A stretch of 64,000 bases of DNA from Paenibacillus mucilaginosus 3016 (lineage in GTDB: Bacteria > Bacillota > Bacilli > Paenibacillales > NBRC-103111): NCBI RefSeq assembly GCF_000250655.1, contig NC_016935.1, forward strand, positions 1,444,001 to 1,508,000. The letters are read 5' to 3'. This document shows positions 8,114-17,365 of this stretch, piece after piece; positions within the stretch are counted from its first letter, which is position 1, and every line of letters starts with the position of its first letter. The notes beneath the pieces were generated by a model. It was not told where the DNA came from. It was given only the letters and a program-made list of their open reading frames with translations, and did no database searches. The position numbers and the translations under genes were made by a program.

Positions 8114-9339
8114 ATGCAGTTATTTAGGAATAAAGTTAATGAATCTACGCGGACAATGATTGCTGGATTCGTTATGCTAATCATTGCGATGGGCATCGGG
8201 CGGTTTTCCTATACCTCCATACTCCCATTGATGCAGTCACAAACTCATCTTACAGTTACGGAGTCTGGGTATTTGGCGGGAAGTAATAATTTGGGTTACC
8301 TTGCCGCTGCTTTTGGTGCAGGTTTTATAACCTGGGGAAATCGGCGACCTCGCCACCTACGGATTCACTTGATACTATGCGTCATTTCTACAGGACTTAT
8401 GGGAATCACTTCATCCTTTATTGGATGGCTATTATTACGTTTTATAGCTGGGATAAGTAGTGGTCTTATATACGTTTTATCATCAAGTTTAGTAATGGAA
8501 ACACTGATTTCTAATAAGCGTGAAAAATGGGTAGGCTTTTTCTATAGCGGAGTTGGTACCGGTATTGTCCTTACGGGTTTAGCTACACCTATGCTCAGCC
8601 ATTTCACTTGGCGGGGAGCTTGGATAGGTTTTTTTGTCGTCAGTATTATTCTTATTCTACCTATTTGGACTTCTATCTATGACGGAAAATTCGAACCATT
8701 TCTAACGAATTCTGCATCCAAACATTCATTAAAATTACCCCAATCTATTTTCATCTGGCTTCTTGTAGCTTATGGACTTGAAGGACTGGGTTATATCGTA
8801 AGTGCGACTTTCTTAGTAGCAATGGTAAAGCAAATGCCCAATATCTCAGATTTTGCTGATTTTAGCTGGATTGTCGTGGGGCTAGCAGCCGTCCCATCAC
8901 CCTTACTCTGGTCATGGTGGGCAAGTAAGGCAAGTTATATTAAACCTCTAATAACTGCACTTATTCTGCAAGCACTTGGAGTAATCATACCTATATGCAT
9001 GCCTAATATAGTAGGTGTAGTACTAGGGTCGATCCTTTTTGGGGGACCTTTATGGGAATATCTATGCTTTCACTTGCCGCAGCGCGTATGGTACGACAGT
9101 CAAATAGCAATTATGCTATTGCTCTAATGACCGGTTTTTTTGGTATAGGGCAAATAATAGGTCCGATTGGGGCTGGATTCATTTTGGAGGTAGCGCAAAG
9201 TTACAGTCTGGCACTTACAATTTCAACTTTGGTGCTTGCCTTAGCAGCTATTATATTGATCTTTGGAACAATCATATCGAGTAAAGCTGAACAATTGCAT
9301 GTTCCATTCAAAATGTGGGAAAAAATAAAAAATAATTAA
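8114..9339 (+). pseudogene. YbfB/YjiJ-type MFS transporter with one frameshift
   Basis: About 407 residues in two frames. The first part (8114-9127 frame) starts at an ATG after gaaagggg and has the family opening AIGMGIGRFSYTSILPLMQ-like segment, here seen as MGIGRFSYTSILPLMQ. The second part (from about 9050) continues with MGISMLSLAAARMVRQSNSN and FGIGQIIGPIGAGF. Adding one base near 9047, in the run gggggacc, restores LFGGTFMGIS. Twelve membrane segments result. The gene is divergent from LysR and 16 bases before the monooxygenase gene. The break may be a real mutation or a run-length sequencing error. Confidence 0.8.
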
Positions 9340-9355
9340 CAGGGGGCTTTCAATA

Positions 9356-10423
9356 ATGCTCAAAACACTGATAATAAGCAAGCTCAATATTACCTATCCG
9401 ATCTTTCAGGCACCGATGGCAGGCGGGCCAACGACTCCAGAATTAGTAGCAGCAGTTTCAAACGCAGGTGGACTTGGCAACCTAGGGGCTGGGTATTTAA
9501 CCCCTGAACAAATTCGTATTGCCATCAATAAGATAAGAGGGCTAACCGACCGGCCCTTCGGAGTTAATTTGTTTGTTTTTGAGCAGCCGGAGGAATCTAA
9601 AGAAACAATTGAGAAAATGTCTGATTACCTTAACTACTACCGTAATGAACTTGGTATTGTGCAAAATCCATCTCTTCCAAAATACTCAGAATCGTTTGAA
9701 GAACAGATACAAGTTGTGATAGAAGAGCGCGTTCCTGTTTTTAGTTTCACGTTTGGGATCCCTTCAAACAATATTATTCAAAGCTTGAAGAAAAGTGGAA
9801 CTTTTGTAATTGGTACTGCTACAACAGTAGATGAAGCTATGATATTGGAATTATCAGGTGTAGATGCAATTGTGGCACAGGGCAGTGAGGCAGGAGGGCA
9901 CAGAGGAACATTTCTAAAGAACGCATCTGAATCCTTAATTGGACTCATAGCTCTAGTTCCCCAAATTGTTGATCATGTTTCGATCCCTGTGATTGCTTCT
10001 GGAGGAATTATGGATGGACGCGGGCTTTTAGCGAGCCTAACTTTAGGAGCAGCAGCCGTTCAAATGGGCACAGCCTTCTTGGCCTGCACGGAAAGTGGTG
10101 CACATCCAACGTACAAACAAAAAGTACTTTCTGCAAACGAGGATGCTACTATAATTACAAATGCATACTCGGGTAAAGCAGCACGAGGCATTAATACAGA
10201 ATTTATTCGCGACATGCAGTTGTATCCCGGAAATATTCCTCCCTATCCTATTCAGCACGTGATGACACGGGATATTAGACAGGCGGCAGCAATAGCGAAA
10301 GACCCAGAGTTTATGTCACTCTGGGCTGGACAAGGCTTGAGGTTAGCTAACGACCATTCGGCCGCTACAATTATCAATGATACAATCGAGCAAGCAAGAA
10401 AGATAATCACAATGAGATTTTAA
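9356..10423 (+). CDS. Nitronate monooxygenase-type flavoenzyme
   Basis: The protein has 355 residues with a TIM-barrel FMN fold of the 2-nitropropane dioxygenase family. Visible motifs are FQAPMAGGPTTPELVAAVSN near the N-terminus, GVDAIVAQGSEAGGHRGTF with the catalytic His region, and the phosphate-binding IPVIASGGIMDGRGLLASLT and AAAVQMGTAFLAC. The family oxidises alkyl nitronates such as propionate-3-nitronate with O2. Some relatives are NADH:quinone reductases, so the substrate is not certain. The start at 9356 follows agggggctt. It is co-oriented with the MFS gene and probably in one operon under LysR control. Confidence 0.88.
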   Translation: MLKTLIISKLNITYPIFQAPMAGGPTTPELVAAVSNAGGLGNLGAGYLTPEQIRIAINKIRGLTDRPFGVNLFVFEQPEESKETIEKMSDYLNYYRNELGIVQNPSLPKYSESFEEQIQVVIEERVPVFSFTFGIPSNNIIQSLKKSGTFVIGTATTVDEAMILELSGVDAIVAQGSEAGGHRGTFLKNASESLIGLIALVPQIVDHVSIPVIASGGIMDGRGLLASLTLGAAAVQMGTAFLACTESGAHPTYKQKVLSANEDATIITNAYSGKAARGINTEFIRDMQLYPGNIPPYPIQHVMTRDIRQAAAIAKDPEFMSLWAGQGLRLANDHSAATIINDTIEQARKIITMRF

Positions 10424-10497
10424 CAATGTAGTTAATTGTCATAAGAAATGAACCCTCGGTGTTCAGCAACCTCAGTTTTTCAATGGAGGACTAGTTA

Positions 10498-10971
10498 TGG
10501 TAAATCACCTAATTAAACAATTAAGATTTGTTCGAGTCAATACGATAAAACAGGTCACAGGTATGAGTGAGGGAAGAAACAAGGACTGTACCACGAGGAT
10601 TTAACAACAATGTTTTATGGAACCTTGGACACATTCTTCTTGTTCATGAAAAGTTCTCTCTTGGGCTAACAAATGAAAAAATGGAGTTACCGAAGCATTT
10701 AGCAGAATATTTTACTACTGGCACAAAACCAGAAAACTGGGTAACGAATATACCTAGCTTAGATGTAATTCTACAATTGCTATCAAAGCAAATCGATCGG
10801 ATAGAGCAAACCTTGGAGCATCGCCTAGAATCATCTCTCGAGCAACCATATGTCACTTCGGCTGGCCTTGAATTATTGACAGTAAAGGAATGTCTTAGTT
10901 TTTGTTTGTATCACGAAGGCATGCATTATGCAACGATTAAAGCCATTAAACAGCAAATTTTAGTATCTTGA
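10498..10971 (+). pseudogene. DinB-family protein with one frameshift
   Basis: Reading from the ATG at 10498 gives MVNHLIKQLRFVRVNTIKQV and then breaks near 10571. Removing one G from gtgaggga joins it to EETRTVPRGFNNNVLWNLGH. The merged product is about 157 residues with the DinB four-helix layout and three metal-ligand candidate histidines (NLGHILLVHEKF and YHEGMHY). DinB proteins are putative metal-dependent enzymes, some using bacillithiol. There is a ggaggactag ribosome site before 10498. Confidence 0.7.
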
Positions 10972-11380
10972 AACCTGAGTTAAAAAATGCACGAGAAGGC
11001 ACAAAGTCATTAAGCTCCCTCGAAACGATTCAAAAATCTCACTCAAGCTCAGAATTCGCAGGATTACACCTTAGCTAGTTGTTCAACAGAATGATACAGG
11101 CGGAGCCGGTAGTCTGGAAAACGTTAAAAGGGCATGCAGGAACAAAGGTGAAGTAGATATCACCCAAATCGTTCCATATCCTGCACGTCTCCATGCTGCC
11201 CCCAGCGATTTTCACTCCCACGTCTCAACGGGTCAATGCCCTTTCATTCCTTCGTCACATCTTGCTAAGGGGTGGAGGTCGGTTTTTCTATCGGAATGGG
11301 TCCGAGCCCTTTTGTTTAATGTCTCCCGATTCTCCGTGCTTCTTTATCCTGCGAATACATCAACTGGTGAGAAGCGCGAT
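10972..11380. other. No supported gene
   Basis: Fragments of open frames lack ribosome sites and recognisable motifs. The right part is next to the decayed IS110 copy and may be the outer remnant of the second IS110 lineage. Confidence 0.35.
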
Positions 11381-12320
11381 TTAAGCAGCCTGTGGAAATA
11401 CTTTGGCAGAGCTATAGCCTTCACTGCTTTTTGCCAGGCCAACAAGCATTCTTGCTACCTTGCCGCACAATTTCATAATGGATTTCATTTTCTTCAGCTT
11501 CTTTTCTCGGACATTGTGTTGGTGCAGGGCCTTCACATCCGGATTGGTCATCACCATACACATCGTCATGAGATAAAGGAAGCGCCGAAAAGGGTCGAGC
11601 CGTTTGGCTACCTCCGTATCCAGTTCGATAATCTGCTCATTTAAGAAGTCAATATGAGTCAGCATGCTTTTGAGCATGAGACGCTGGTGGGCAGTCATGC
11701 TTCCCCGCAGAGCAAGCTCAAGTTCTTCTTTCTTTTTCTTCATGGTTCGGCGAGCGAAGCCTGCCAGCTTTTCCGGGTCCGTCTCACCGTTCACCATCGC
11801 TTCCAGCATGTCCCGGCTGGAGACGCCCATAATGTCGGAAACGACAGAAGCCAGCTTAATGTTGGCCCCTTCCAGCACCTTCTGAATTCTGTTATGCTCA
11901 CGGGCACGCTCCTAAATTAAGCTTCGACGGTATCGAACCAATTCACGCAATTCACGTTGGTTCCGATCAGGAATAAAACTTGCTGTAAGCAGGCCGTGAC
12001 GCAATAAATCGGCGATCCATTCCGCATCTTTCACGTCCGTCTTGCGACCGGGAACGGCTTTCATGTGCTGTGCATTCACAACTAGAAATTCGATCTGTTC
12101 CGCTTCAAGCAGGTTGACGATCGGCTTCCAAAACACGCCGGTGCTCTCCATGGCCACGTGGGTGCAGCGGTGCTCCTTGATCCAATCGATAAGATCAAGA
12201 AGGAAGACCGTATGGGTACGGAATGTCCTAATCTCCTTTCCTTCTGGAGTAACGATGCAGGCCGTGATGGACTTCTTATGAAACATCTAACCCGCATGCT
12301 CGCTCAATAAGAACTTCCAT
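11381..12320 (-). pseudogene. Decayed, chimeric IS110 transposase
   Basis: The 5' two-thirds match the intact copy at 1451-2674 closely. After codon 12 an extra T (GATGTTTCATAAG) shifts the frame, and later CAG has become TAG (SLI-stop-ERA, near 11913). Downstream of KRLDPF the sequence leaves the first element. It continues as RRFLYLMTMCMVMTNPDVKA and KKLKKMKSIMKLCGKVARML, which looks like the C-terminus of a different IS110 transposase. The copy is therefore both inactivated and recombinant. The start at 12320 has the same ribosome site as the intact copy. Confidence 0.85.
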
Positions 12321-12572
12321 AGGACTCACCTTTCTTCGGCACATCGAATTGAGGACTGGTGCAACAACCAAAAAAGGGTTAATCTACCCTGCGTGCTTCC
12401 CAAAGGAGCGACATTCCGTGGTGTACCGTGGTCGTCGGAGTCAGACTAAAGGTTGGGTTCGCAACACCATAGCTTATCGACCTTCCTCACCAGCCGTAAG
12501 AATAGTATAAGGCAGGAAGTATAAATTTTCATGATTCTGTGGTGCCGCGTTCGCGCGGCATTGATGGCTAAA
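12321..12572 (-). ncRNA. Second copy of the candidate IS110 bridge RNA end
   Basis: It is nearly identical to 2675-2929, with scattered substitutions and three small gaps near the transposase side and long identity in the middle. It ends at GATGGCTAAAG, after which GGGTAGGATACTTCCAAT is flank. It could still be transcribed although the linked transposase is dead. Confidence 0.5.
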
Positions 12573-12594
12573 GGGTAGGATACTTCCAATATGT
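12573..12594 (+). repeat. Dispersed repeat right arm abutting the decayed IS110
   Basis: GGGTAGGATACTTCCAATAT matches the right arm at 19527 (GGGTAGATAAGTTCCAATAT) at most positions. Both IS110 copies are therefore inserted directly before the same motif. Confidence 0.6.
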
Positions 12595-12707
12595 GGTACA
12601 ATGGTTGAATGAGATTATAGGATTCGGCAAAGTCAAAAAGCAATAATGCGTTGCTGGTAAAGAGGTGAATACCTGCAGCGGCTTCAAATCGAATAGGAGA
12701 GATGGCG

Positions 12708-13130
12708 ATGCAACTTTCAGATTCCACCCATGCCGAGGTTACCGCGCTATGTAAACAAGGCGATGATTTGATTAGAGCAGGCAATCTTGAGGCGGGCAAG
12801 AATATGTACATTGCGGCCCTCCGATTATTGCCGGAAAATCATCGAGAATGGGAGGCCGCAACGTGGATATATGTGGCTATTGGGGATGTCCATTTTCAGA
12901 TGAAGAATTATGACAAGGCATTCATGTGCTTTGTTAATGCTGCACAGTGTCCGAAGGGGTTGGGGAATCCCTACATTCATCTTAGGCTAGGACAATTGTA
13001 TTACGAACAGGAAAAGCTTGAAAATGCGGCAGACGAGCTGACCCGGGCTTACATGGGTGCCGGGATTGTAATCTTTATGGAAGATGACCCGAAGTACCTT
13101 GAGTTTTTGGAGACAAAAATAGAGATTTGA
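12708..13130 (+). CDS. Tetratricopeptide-repeat protein
   Basis: The protein has 140 residues and no signal peptide. Three helix-pair repeats fit the TPR pattern: GDDLIRAGNLEAGKNMYIAA, IGDVHFQMKNYDKAFMCFVN and LGQLYYEQEKLENAADELTR. TPR proteins are cytosolic protein-binding scaffolds. Similar short solo TPR genes occur beside polymorphic toxins as possible immunity proteins, but no toxin is visible here. The start at 12708 gives aggaga a spacing of about 8; the ATG at 12702 would be too close. Confidence 0.75.
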   Translation: MQLSDSTHAEVTALCKQGDDLIRAGNLEAGKNMYIAALRLLPENHREWEAATWIYVAIGDVHFQMKNYDKAFMCFVNAAQCPKGLGNPYIHLRLGQLYYEQEKLENAADELTRAYMGAGIVIFMEDDPKYLEFLETKIEI

Positions 13131-13195
13131 AGTTCCAGGGAAGTAGTAAATTCTGCTGCGCTTCGGATCGCTGTGGGAAAATAAGTAAAGGAGCC

Positions 13196-13221
13196 AGAGT
13201 GCACCCGATTGGGTGCACTCT
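13196..13221 (+). terminator. Hairpin after the TPR gene
   Basis: AGAGTGCACCC and GGGTGCACTCT form a perfect 11-bp stem around GATT. Only a weak T stretch follows, so termination strength is unclear. Confidence 0.55.
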
Positions 13222-13270
13222 GATTTCACTGAATAGATGATACGAAGAACCGTATTATAAATAACCGTTA

Positions 13271-13583
13271 AGCTATCGAGGAACGTTAGTTGAATACAGA
13301 TGTATGGTGAAACGCCGCGGCATACAGTTAATAATGGTTACTTAAGCGCAGCTGCAGGATCGATTTGTTGAATACTATATAATAACAGAGGATATGGCAG
13401 GTGTAAGTTTCATTCGTGTTCAATCTAAAGACGGCAAAGAGAAGACTTGGATCAACCTGGATGCTGTTGAGATGATCCGGAGAATTGGCCCCACCGATGG
13501 TGGGGTCTCTTCTCGTTCTGTTGGTTCCATCAACAACGGTTTCGCGGCTTAGTTGTTAAGCTGACAGGCAGGATAGCTCCAGA
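13271..13583 (+). repeat. Dispersed repeat arms enclosing a small open frame
   Basis: The left arm GAGGAACGTTAGTTGAAT begins within 13271-13295. A right-arm-like GGCAGGATAGCTCC lies at 13567-13580. This copy is much longer than the others (about 310 bases) because a small open frame with its own hairpin lies between the arms. Confidence 0.45.
13394..13552 (+). CDS. Small unrecognised protein, possibly a fragment
   Basis: The 52-codon frame starts MAGVSFIRVQSKDGKEKTWI and continues NLDAVEMIRRI. It looks like the N-terminal beta-strand part of a small FlbD-like or similar regulator. The following codons lie over the hairpin GCCCCACC-GAT-GGTGGGG, so the end may be repeat-derived. A cagagga site precedes it at short spacing. 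The function is unknown. Confidence 0.35.
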   Translation: MAGVSFIRVQSKDGKEKTWINLDAVEMIRRIGPTDGGVSSRSVGSINNGFAA

Positions 13584-13631
13584 ATTCAAGTCCTGGCGTG
13601 AGGTATTGCGAATTATTGCTCTCCGTTAGTC

Positions 13632-14048
13632 TTAACCTTTTGCCGCATCCATGTTCATGTAGTTAATAGCCCACAGATGGCCGTCCAAGTCCACGAAGCC
13701 CCAATGATACATGAACCCATGATCTTCAGGTTCAGCGTGCAACTTCCCGCCCAAGGAGACCGCGGTATTCACGATTTCATCGACCTTTTCCCGGCTCTCG
13801 AAGGCCAAAGCGACCGTCATCTGCGCATACTTGCTCGTATCGACGGATTCCTTCTCCGTGAGCGTATTAAAGAATGCTTGATTGATCAGCATGACCTGCA
13901 GGTTGTCGCCGATCACAATGGCTACCGAATTCTCGTTCTCGGGGAATTGCGGATTGAGCTCGAATCCGAGTCCGGTGAAGAACGCTTTTGATTGCTCTAC
14001 GTTTTTTACAGGCAGGTTGAAGCTCGTGAATGCGGACGTTAATGCCAT
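13632..14048 (-). CDS. VOC-family (glyoxalase/bleomycin-resistance fold) protein
   Basis: The protein has 138 residues with two beta-alpha-beta-beta-beta modules. SFNLPVKNVEQSKAFFTGLG is typical of the first module and HWGFVDLDGHLWAINYMNMD of the metal-binding end. Members include glyoxalases, dioxygenases and antibiotic-binding proteins; nothing visible picks out a substrate. The start at 14048 follows agaggtgttttgaaa; the in-frame codon at 14054 is nearer the ribosome site. Confidence 0.85.
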   Translation of the reverse strand: MALTSAFTSFNLPVKNVEQSKAFFTGLGFELNPQFPENENSVAIVIGDNLQVMLINQAFFNTLTEKESVDTSKYAQMTVALAFESREKVDEIVNTAVSLGGKLHAEPEDHGFMYHWGFVDLDGHLWAINYMNMDAAKG

Positions 14049-14384
14049 TTTCAAAACACCTCTTCGTCAAATAGATTGTGTTCATTTATGCCTTCGTTTA
14101 TATAGACGACAGCCAATCCGGGAAGTCATCGGTCTCATGGATTCGGATTGTGCAGGGATAAAGATCGAACCTCTCTAAAAAGGAATTCGTCTGAATATAT
14201 GACAATTAAAGGGTGGGTATCGAGTGACGGAATGAGGAACGGTATGGAAATTAATGATAAAACCGAAGTGCGAAAGAAAAAGTTCGAAACCGTGTGCAGC
14301 TCACCGCGCAGCAAGCCTTCTCGATCAGATCGCGACAACCCGGTTAATTCACAGCTTGCCGGCGAGATTCTGTCAGGCTGTTCA
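14049..14384. other. No supported gene
   Basis: The short open frames here have no ribosome site or family resemblance. One of them runs into the repeat at 14385 and ends in the same residues (AKHSCIA) as the frame-broken DinB gene further on, which shows it is only repeat readthrough. Confidence 0.4.
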
Positions 14385-14509
14385 GCTAAACATTCCTGTA
14401 TAGCCTAAGAAATATCGGCTTTGTCAAAAAAAGGAGCGCCTCGGTATGATGGGTATAGTCCAATTCACCATCAAGGAGGCGCTCCTTACTATGAAGTTTA
14501 AGCAGATCG
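14385..14509 (+). repeat. Long-hairpin repeat, copy 1
   Basis: It runs from GCTAAACATTCCTGTATAGC to about AAGCAGATCG. The centre is a nested inverted repeat: AAGGAGCGCCTC pairs with GAGGCGCTCCTT, and TGATGG with CCATCA inside it. The second copy lies at 15169-15284. The pair are in direct orientation and flank a DinB gene. Confidence 0.75.
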
Positions 14510-14513
14510 CCAC

Positions 14514-14563
14514 GCGGCAGCTGCTCCCTTCTTCATTGAAGTAACGAGCAGGATAATTCCAAT
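14514..14563 (+). repeat. Dispersed repeat stem and right arm
   Basis: GGCAGCTGCTCCC is followed by GAAGTAACGAGCAGGATAAT and TCCAAT. The left arm is missing and is replaced by the long-hairpin repeat. Confidence 0.55.
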
Positions 14564-14667
14564 AATCTACAGACTTCACACGGATGGACGTTGGATGTCA
14601 TGCAGATGCGTGATAAAATCAAAGGGAATATAAGGTAAGAGATCTGGGATGATGGAGGTCGACGGTC

Positions 14668-15137
14668 ATGCAAACGATTCGAAACTTGTTCGCACACTTG
14701 GATTGGGCGAACCGCGAGCTGCTTGAGGCACTGCGAGCTGCACCTGCGGAAAAAGCTGAAAAGGCATCGATTCTGTTCCTGCACGTGCTCCTAGCGGAGC
14801 GCATCTGGCTGACCCGTCTTCGAGGTGAGAGCAGCGAGGGTCTCTCCGTATGGGAGGACCATGCCGATCCTGCCGCTTACGCTGCGCTGATCGAGGCGAA
14901 TGGGAGCGGCTTCCGGGCTTGGCTCGACGCCTTGCCCGAAGATCGCATAGATAAACCTATCGCGTATCGCACTATAGCCGGAGCACCGTTCGAGTCGTCC
15001 CCGCGGGACATATTGATCCATGTAGCCCTGCACGGCCAGTACCACCGCGGGCAGATCAACGCCGCGCTCCGCGCAGGGGGGGGGAGCCGGCCGCCGTGGA
15101 TTACATCCTGTACGCGCGGCTTGGTGCAAACGTCTGA
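14668..15137 (+). pseudogene. DinB-family protein broken at a nine-G run
   Basis: The frame from 14668 gives the complete DinB-like helices, with candidate ligand histidines in FAHLDWANRELLE, FLHVLLAERIW and HVALHGQYHRGQINAALRA. It then hits nine G residues at 15076-15084. In the current phase the tail becomes repeat-encoded (to 15192). With seven or ten G residues the product ends GEPAAVDYILYARLGANV at 15137, which is the normal DinB ending. Either the run is a sequencing or assembly error or it is slippage-prone. The product may be a metal-dependent hydrolase or transferase. Confidence 0.75.
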
Positions 15138-15168
15138 CCCGCATAATACGGAAACAGTTGGCCATTGC

Positions 15169-15284
15169 GCTAAACATTCCTGTATAGCCTAAGGAATCGG
15201 CTTTGCCAAAAAAGGAGCGCCTCGGTATGATGGGTTTGTACACCATCAAGGAGGCGCTCCTTTACTATGAGATGTAAGCAATCG
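15169..15284 (+). repeat. Long-hairpin repeat, copy 2
   Basis: It matches 14385-14509 with a few substitutions and a shorter loop. GGAGCGCCTC and GAGGCGCTCC form the stem, with ATGATGGGT opposite CACCATCA inside. Confidence 0.75.
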
Positions 15285-15538
15285 ACGCACATGGCCAAGG
15301 AAACCCATGTCCACAAGCCACCCATTTTCGGGGGATCATCCTTTCCAATCGGCAGCCTTGCCTTCCAGAACACGGCAGGGAGTCCATGCTCCAAAAGGGC
15401 ATAGACCCATCCATAAACGAAATCGGTCTCCACCCCTTGTTGCTACTTGTATCGGTCAGTGAGGGACGGATTTGGCCGGTGTCGATATTCTTACTCAGTT
15501 CAATCAATGCGGCCAAGGGCGACAGCACGAATTTGCAT
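15285..15538. other. No supported gene
   Basis: Overlapping open frames on both strands have no recognisable domain. It may be a decayed gene between the repeat and the HxlR gene. Confidence 0.35.
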
Positions 15539-15904
15539 TTAAACCGAGCTCTCATCCCTTTGTACGTCGCTTCGCATAAACTCGAGATGATTAAAACCCC
15601 AGGTGCACATGTCGCGCAGCACAGCGCTTAACGATTGTCCGTGCTCGGACAGCATATATTCGACCCTGGGCGGAATTTCCTGATAGACGCGGCGGATGAG
15701 CAGGCCGTCACGTTCCATTTCGCGCAGTTGATTGGTCAGCATGCCCTGAGTAATGTTAGGGAGCATTCGCCGGAGCTCTCCAAACCGTTTTGTTCCCTCA
15801 TGCAGCAAAATAAATAAAATGAGCGGCTTCCATTTGCCCCCGATCACCTGCAGTGTGGCGATGATCCCTTGCGTAGCCACCGAGTCGCGAATTCCCTCTG
15901 GCAT
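15539..15904 (-). CDS. HxlR-family winged-helix regulator (second copy)
   Basis: The protein has 121 residues. [20 protein letters not shown] and [20 protein letters not shown] form the family helix-turn-helix, followed by [15 protein letters not shown]. The start at 15904 is set by aggagggg eight bases upstream; the ATG at 15940 lacks one. It is divergent from a flavodoxin-fold NAD(P)H oxidoreductase and probably represses it. It lacks the N-terminal cysteine of the copy at 3359, so the signal may differ. Confidence 0.9.
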   Translation of the reverse strand: MPEGIRDSVATQGIIATLQVIGGKWKPLILFILLHEGTKRFGELRRMLPNITQGMLTNQLREMERDGLLIRRVYQEIPPRVEYMLSEHGQSLSAVLRDMCTWGFNHLEFMRSDVQRDESSV

Positions 15905-15990
15905 TGATCGCCCCTCCTGTGTGTCATTTTCCAAATCCATCCTAATGCTACGTTACCAAATAAATCAGAATTGCACCAGTATGACGTTAG

Positions 15991-16007
15991 AACGTACTTA
16001 GTACGTT
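15991..16007. promoter_or_regulatory. Palindromic candidate HxlR operator
   Basis: AACGTACTTAGTACGTT is a perfect palindrome around TTA. It lies in the spacer between the divergent HxlR and oxidoreductase genes, with a partial GCGTACTAG copy just downstream. Confidence 0.6.
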
Positions 16008-16162
16008 TATGCGTACTAGTTGCCGCTTTCCCAGTTGCCCTGCTAGGTACGCCGTACCAGACTTACGCAGAAAAAAGAGAGTACTTTACGGGTCTCGTCA
16101 TTCCTGACAATAATGGGGGTGTAGATCGCGATGCTACGAATCAATCGAAAAGGATGATGAGC

Positions 16163-16693
16163 ATGAAAGTAGCTGTTATCGTAGCACACCCTGATTTAAC
16201 AAAATCCCGGGCGAACCACGCCTTGGTACAGCAATTTCACGCGCAAAGCGGCGTAGATGTCTATAACCTTTACCACGAATACCCTGATTGGCGTATCGAA
16301 GTTTCAAAGGAACAACAGCGATTACTGAAATACGACCGGATTGTGCTGCAATTTCCGTTCTACTGGTACAGCTGCCCGCCTCTGCTCAAAAAATGGTTCG
16401 ACGACGTGTTTACCTACGGCTGGGCTTTCGGTACAGGCGGTGAACATCTGAAAGGCAAGGAATTTCTCGTCGCCACGACGATTGCAAGTCCGGAGGAGTC
16501 CTACCAAACAGACGGGGATAACCGGTTTACGATCGAAGAGCTGCTGCGACCGATTGAACAGACGATTGTCAAATGCCACGGCGTTTATCTGCCCTTTTTT
16601 GCGATCTATGGGGTCGAAAAACTGACGGATGCCGAGCTGGCGGAGCAGGCTTCCAGGTATGCGGGCTATATTCAGACTCCCGCGTCGAATTAA
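16163..16693 (+). CDS. NAD(P)H-dependent flavodoxin-fold oxidoreductase (KefF/YwrO type)
   Basis: The protein has 176 residues: MKVAVIVAHPDLTKSRANHA (FMN loop), LQFPFYWYSCPPLLKKWFDD (typical of the family) and YGWAFGTGGEHLKGKEFLVA. The family reduces quinones with NAD(P)H. The start at 16163 follows aaaaggatgatga. The open frame could extend to 15971, but that would place the operator-bearing spacer in the protein. The divergent HxlR gene is the likely regulator. Confidence 0.88.
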   Translation: MKVAVIVAHPDLTKSRANHALVQQFHAQSGVDVYNLYHEYPDWRIEVSKEQQRLLKYDRIVLQFPFYWYSCPPLLKKWFDDVFTYGWAFGTGGEHLKGKEFLVATTIASPEESYQTDGDNRFTIEELLRPIEQTIVKCHGVYLPFFAIYGVEKLTDAELAEQASRYAGYIQTPASN

Positions 16694-16807
16694 TTGAAAG
16701 AAAACACCAAGGCATCGACCGGCTGCCTTCGCTGTGCTAACTGGCAGGTAATTTTAACATTATATGAAATATATATGAGTATAACCTGTGTCTGTAGGAG
16801 GAGTTTT

Positions 16808-17329
16808 ATGAAGGTTAGACTCAGTGAATATAGCGAGAATTGGACCAGGCTTTTCCAAGAGGAAGCTGACTTCCTGATGACGATATTTAGGGATGAGATC
16901 CTGCAAATTGAACATTTTGGGAGCTCCTCAGTTCCCGGTTTAAAAGCTAAGCCTGTCATTGACATGATATGTATTGTGAAAAATATCAGTAATGTTGATT
17001 TGTTTAACGATAAAATGCACTCCCTTGGTTATGATGTTGCTGGGGACTGGGGGATTCCGGGAAGAAGGCTATTCCGCAAAGGTGGAGAAAACAGAACCCA
17101 TCACATTCATTTTTATCAGGCAGATAATCCCCAAATCGAACGGCATCTTATATTCAGAGATTACTTGAGAAGTCATCCGGGAGAAGTTGCAAGATACAGC
17201 CGGTTCAAGGAAGAATTAGCTCAACACTTTGAAAACACAAGCGAATATAGTCCAGCAAAGAAAGCCTTTGTAACGAGAATGGAGCAGCTTGCACTTGCAT
17301 GGTTTGCAGAAACTCAACAAAGCATCTAG
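16808..17329 (+). CDS. GrpB-like nucleotidyltransferase-fold protein (UPF0157)
   Basis: The protein has 173 residues. The signature is clear: EHFGSSSVPGLKAKPVIDMI, with the GSS and D pair of a minimal nucleotidyltransferase fold, and RTHHIHFYQADNPQIERHLI downstream. The family is related to CoaE-linked domains and its biochemical role is not established. The start at 16808 follows taggaggag. Confidence 0.88.
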   Translation: MKVRLSEYSENWTRLFQEEADFLMTIFRDEILQIEHFGSSSVPGLKAKPVIDMICIVKNISNVDLFNDKMHSLGYDVAGDWGIPGRRLFRKGGENRTHHIHFYQADNPQIERHLIFRDYLRSHPGEVARYSRFKEELAQHFENTSEYSPAKKAFVTRMEQLALAWFAETQQSI

Positions 17330-17365
17330 CTCCTCGCGAACATTAGATTACAATCGCATCAACAA

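Noticed and set aside
15971..16162. N-terminal extension of the flavodoxin-fold oxidoreductase
   Set aside because: It would translate the palindromic operator. Family members start at MKVAVIVAHP, where a ribosome site is present.
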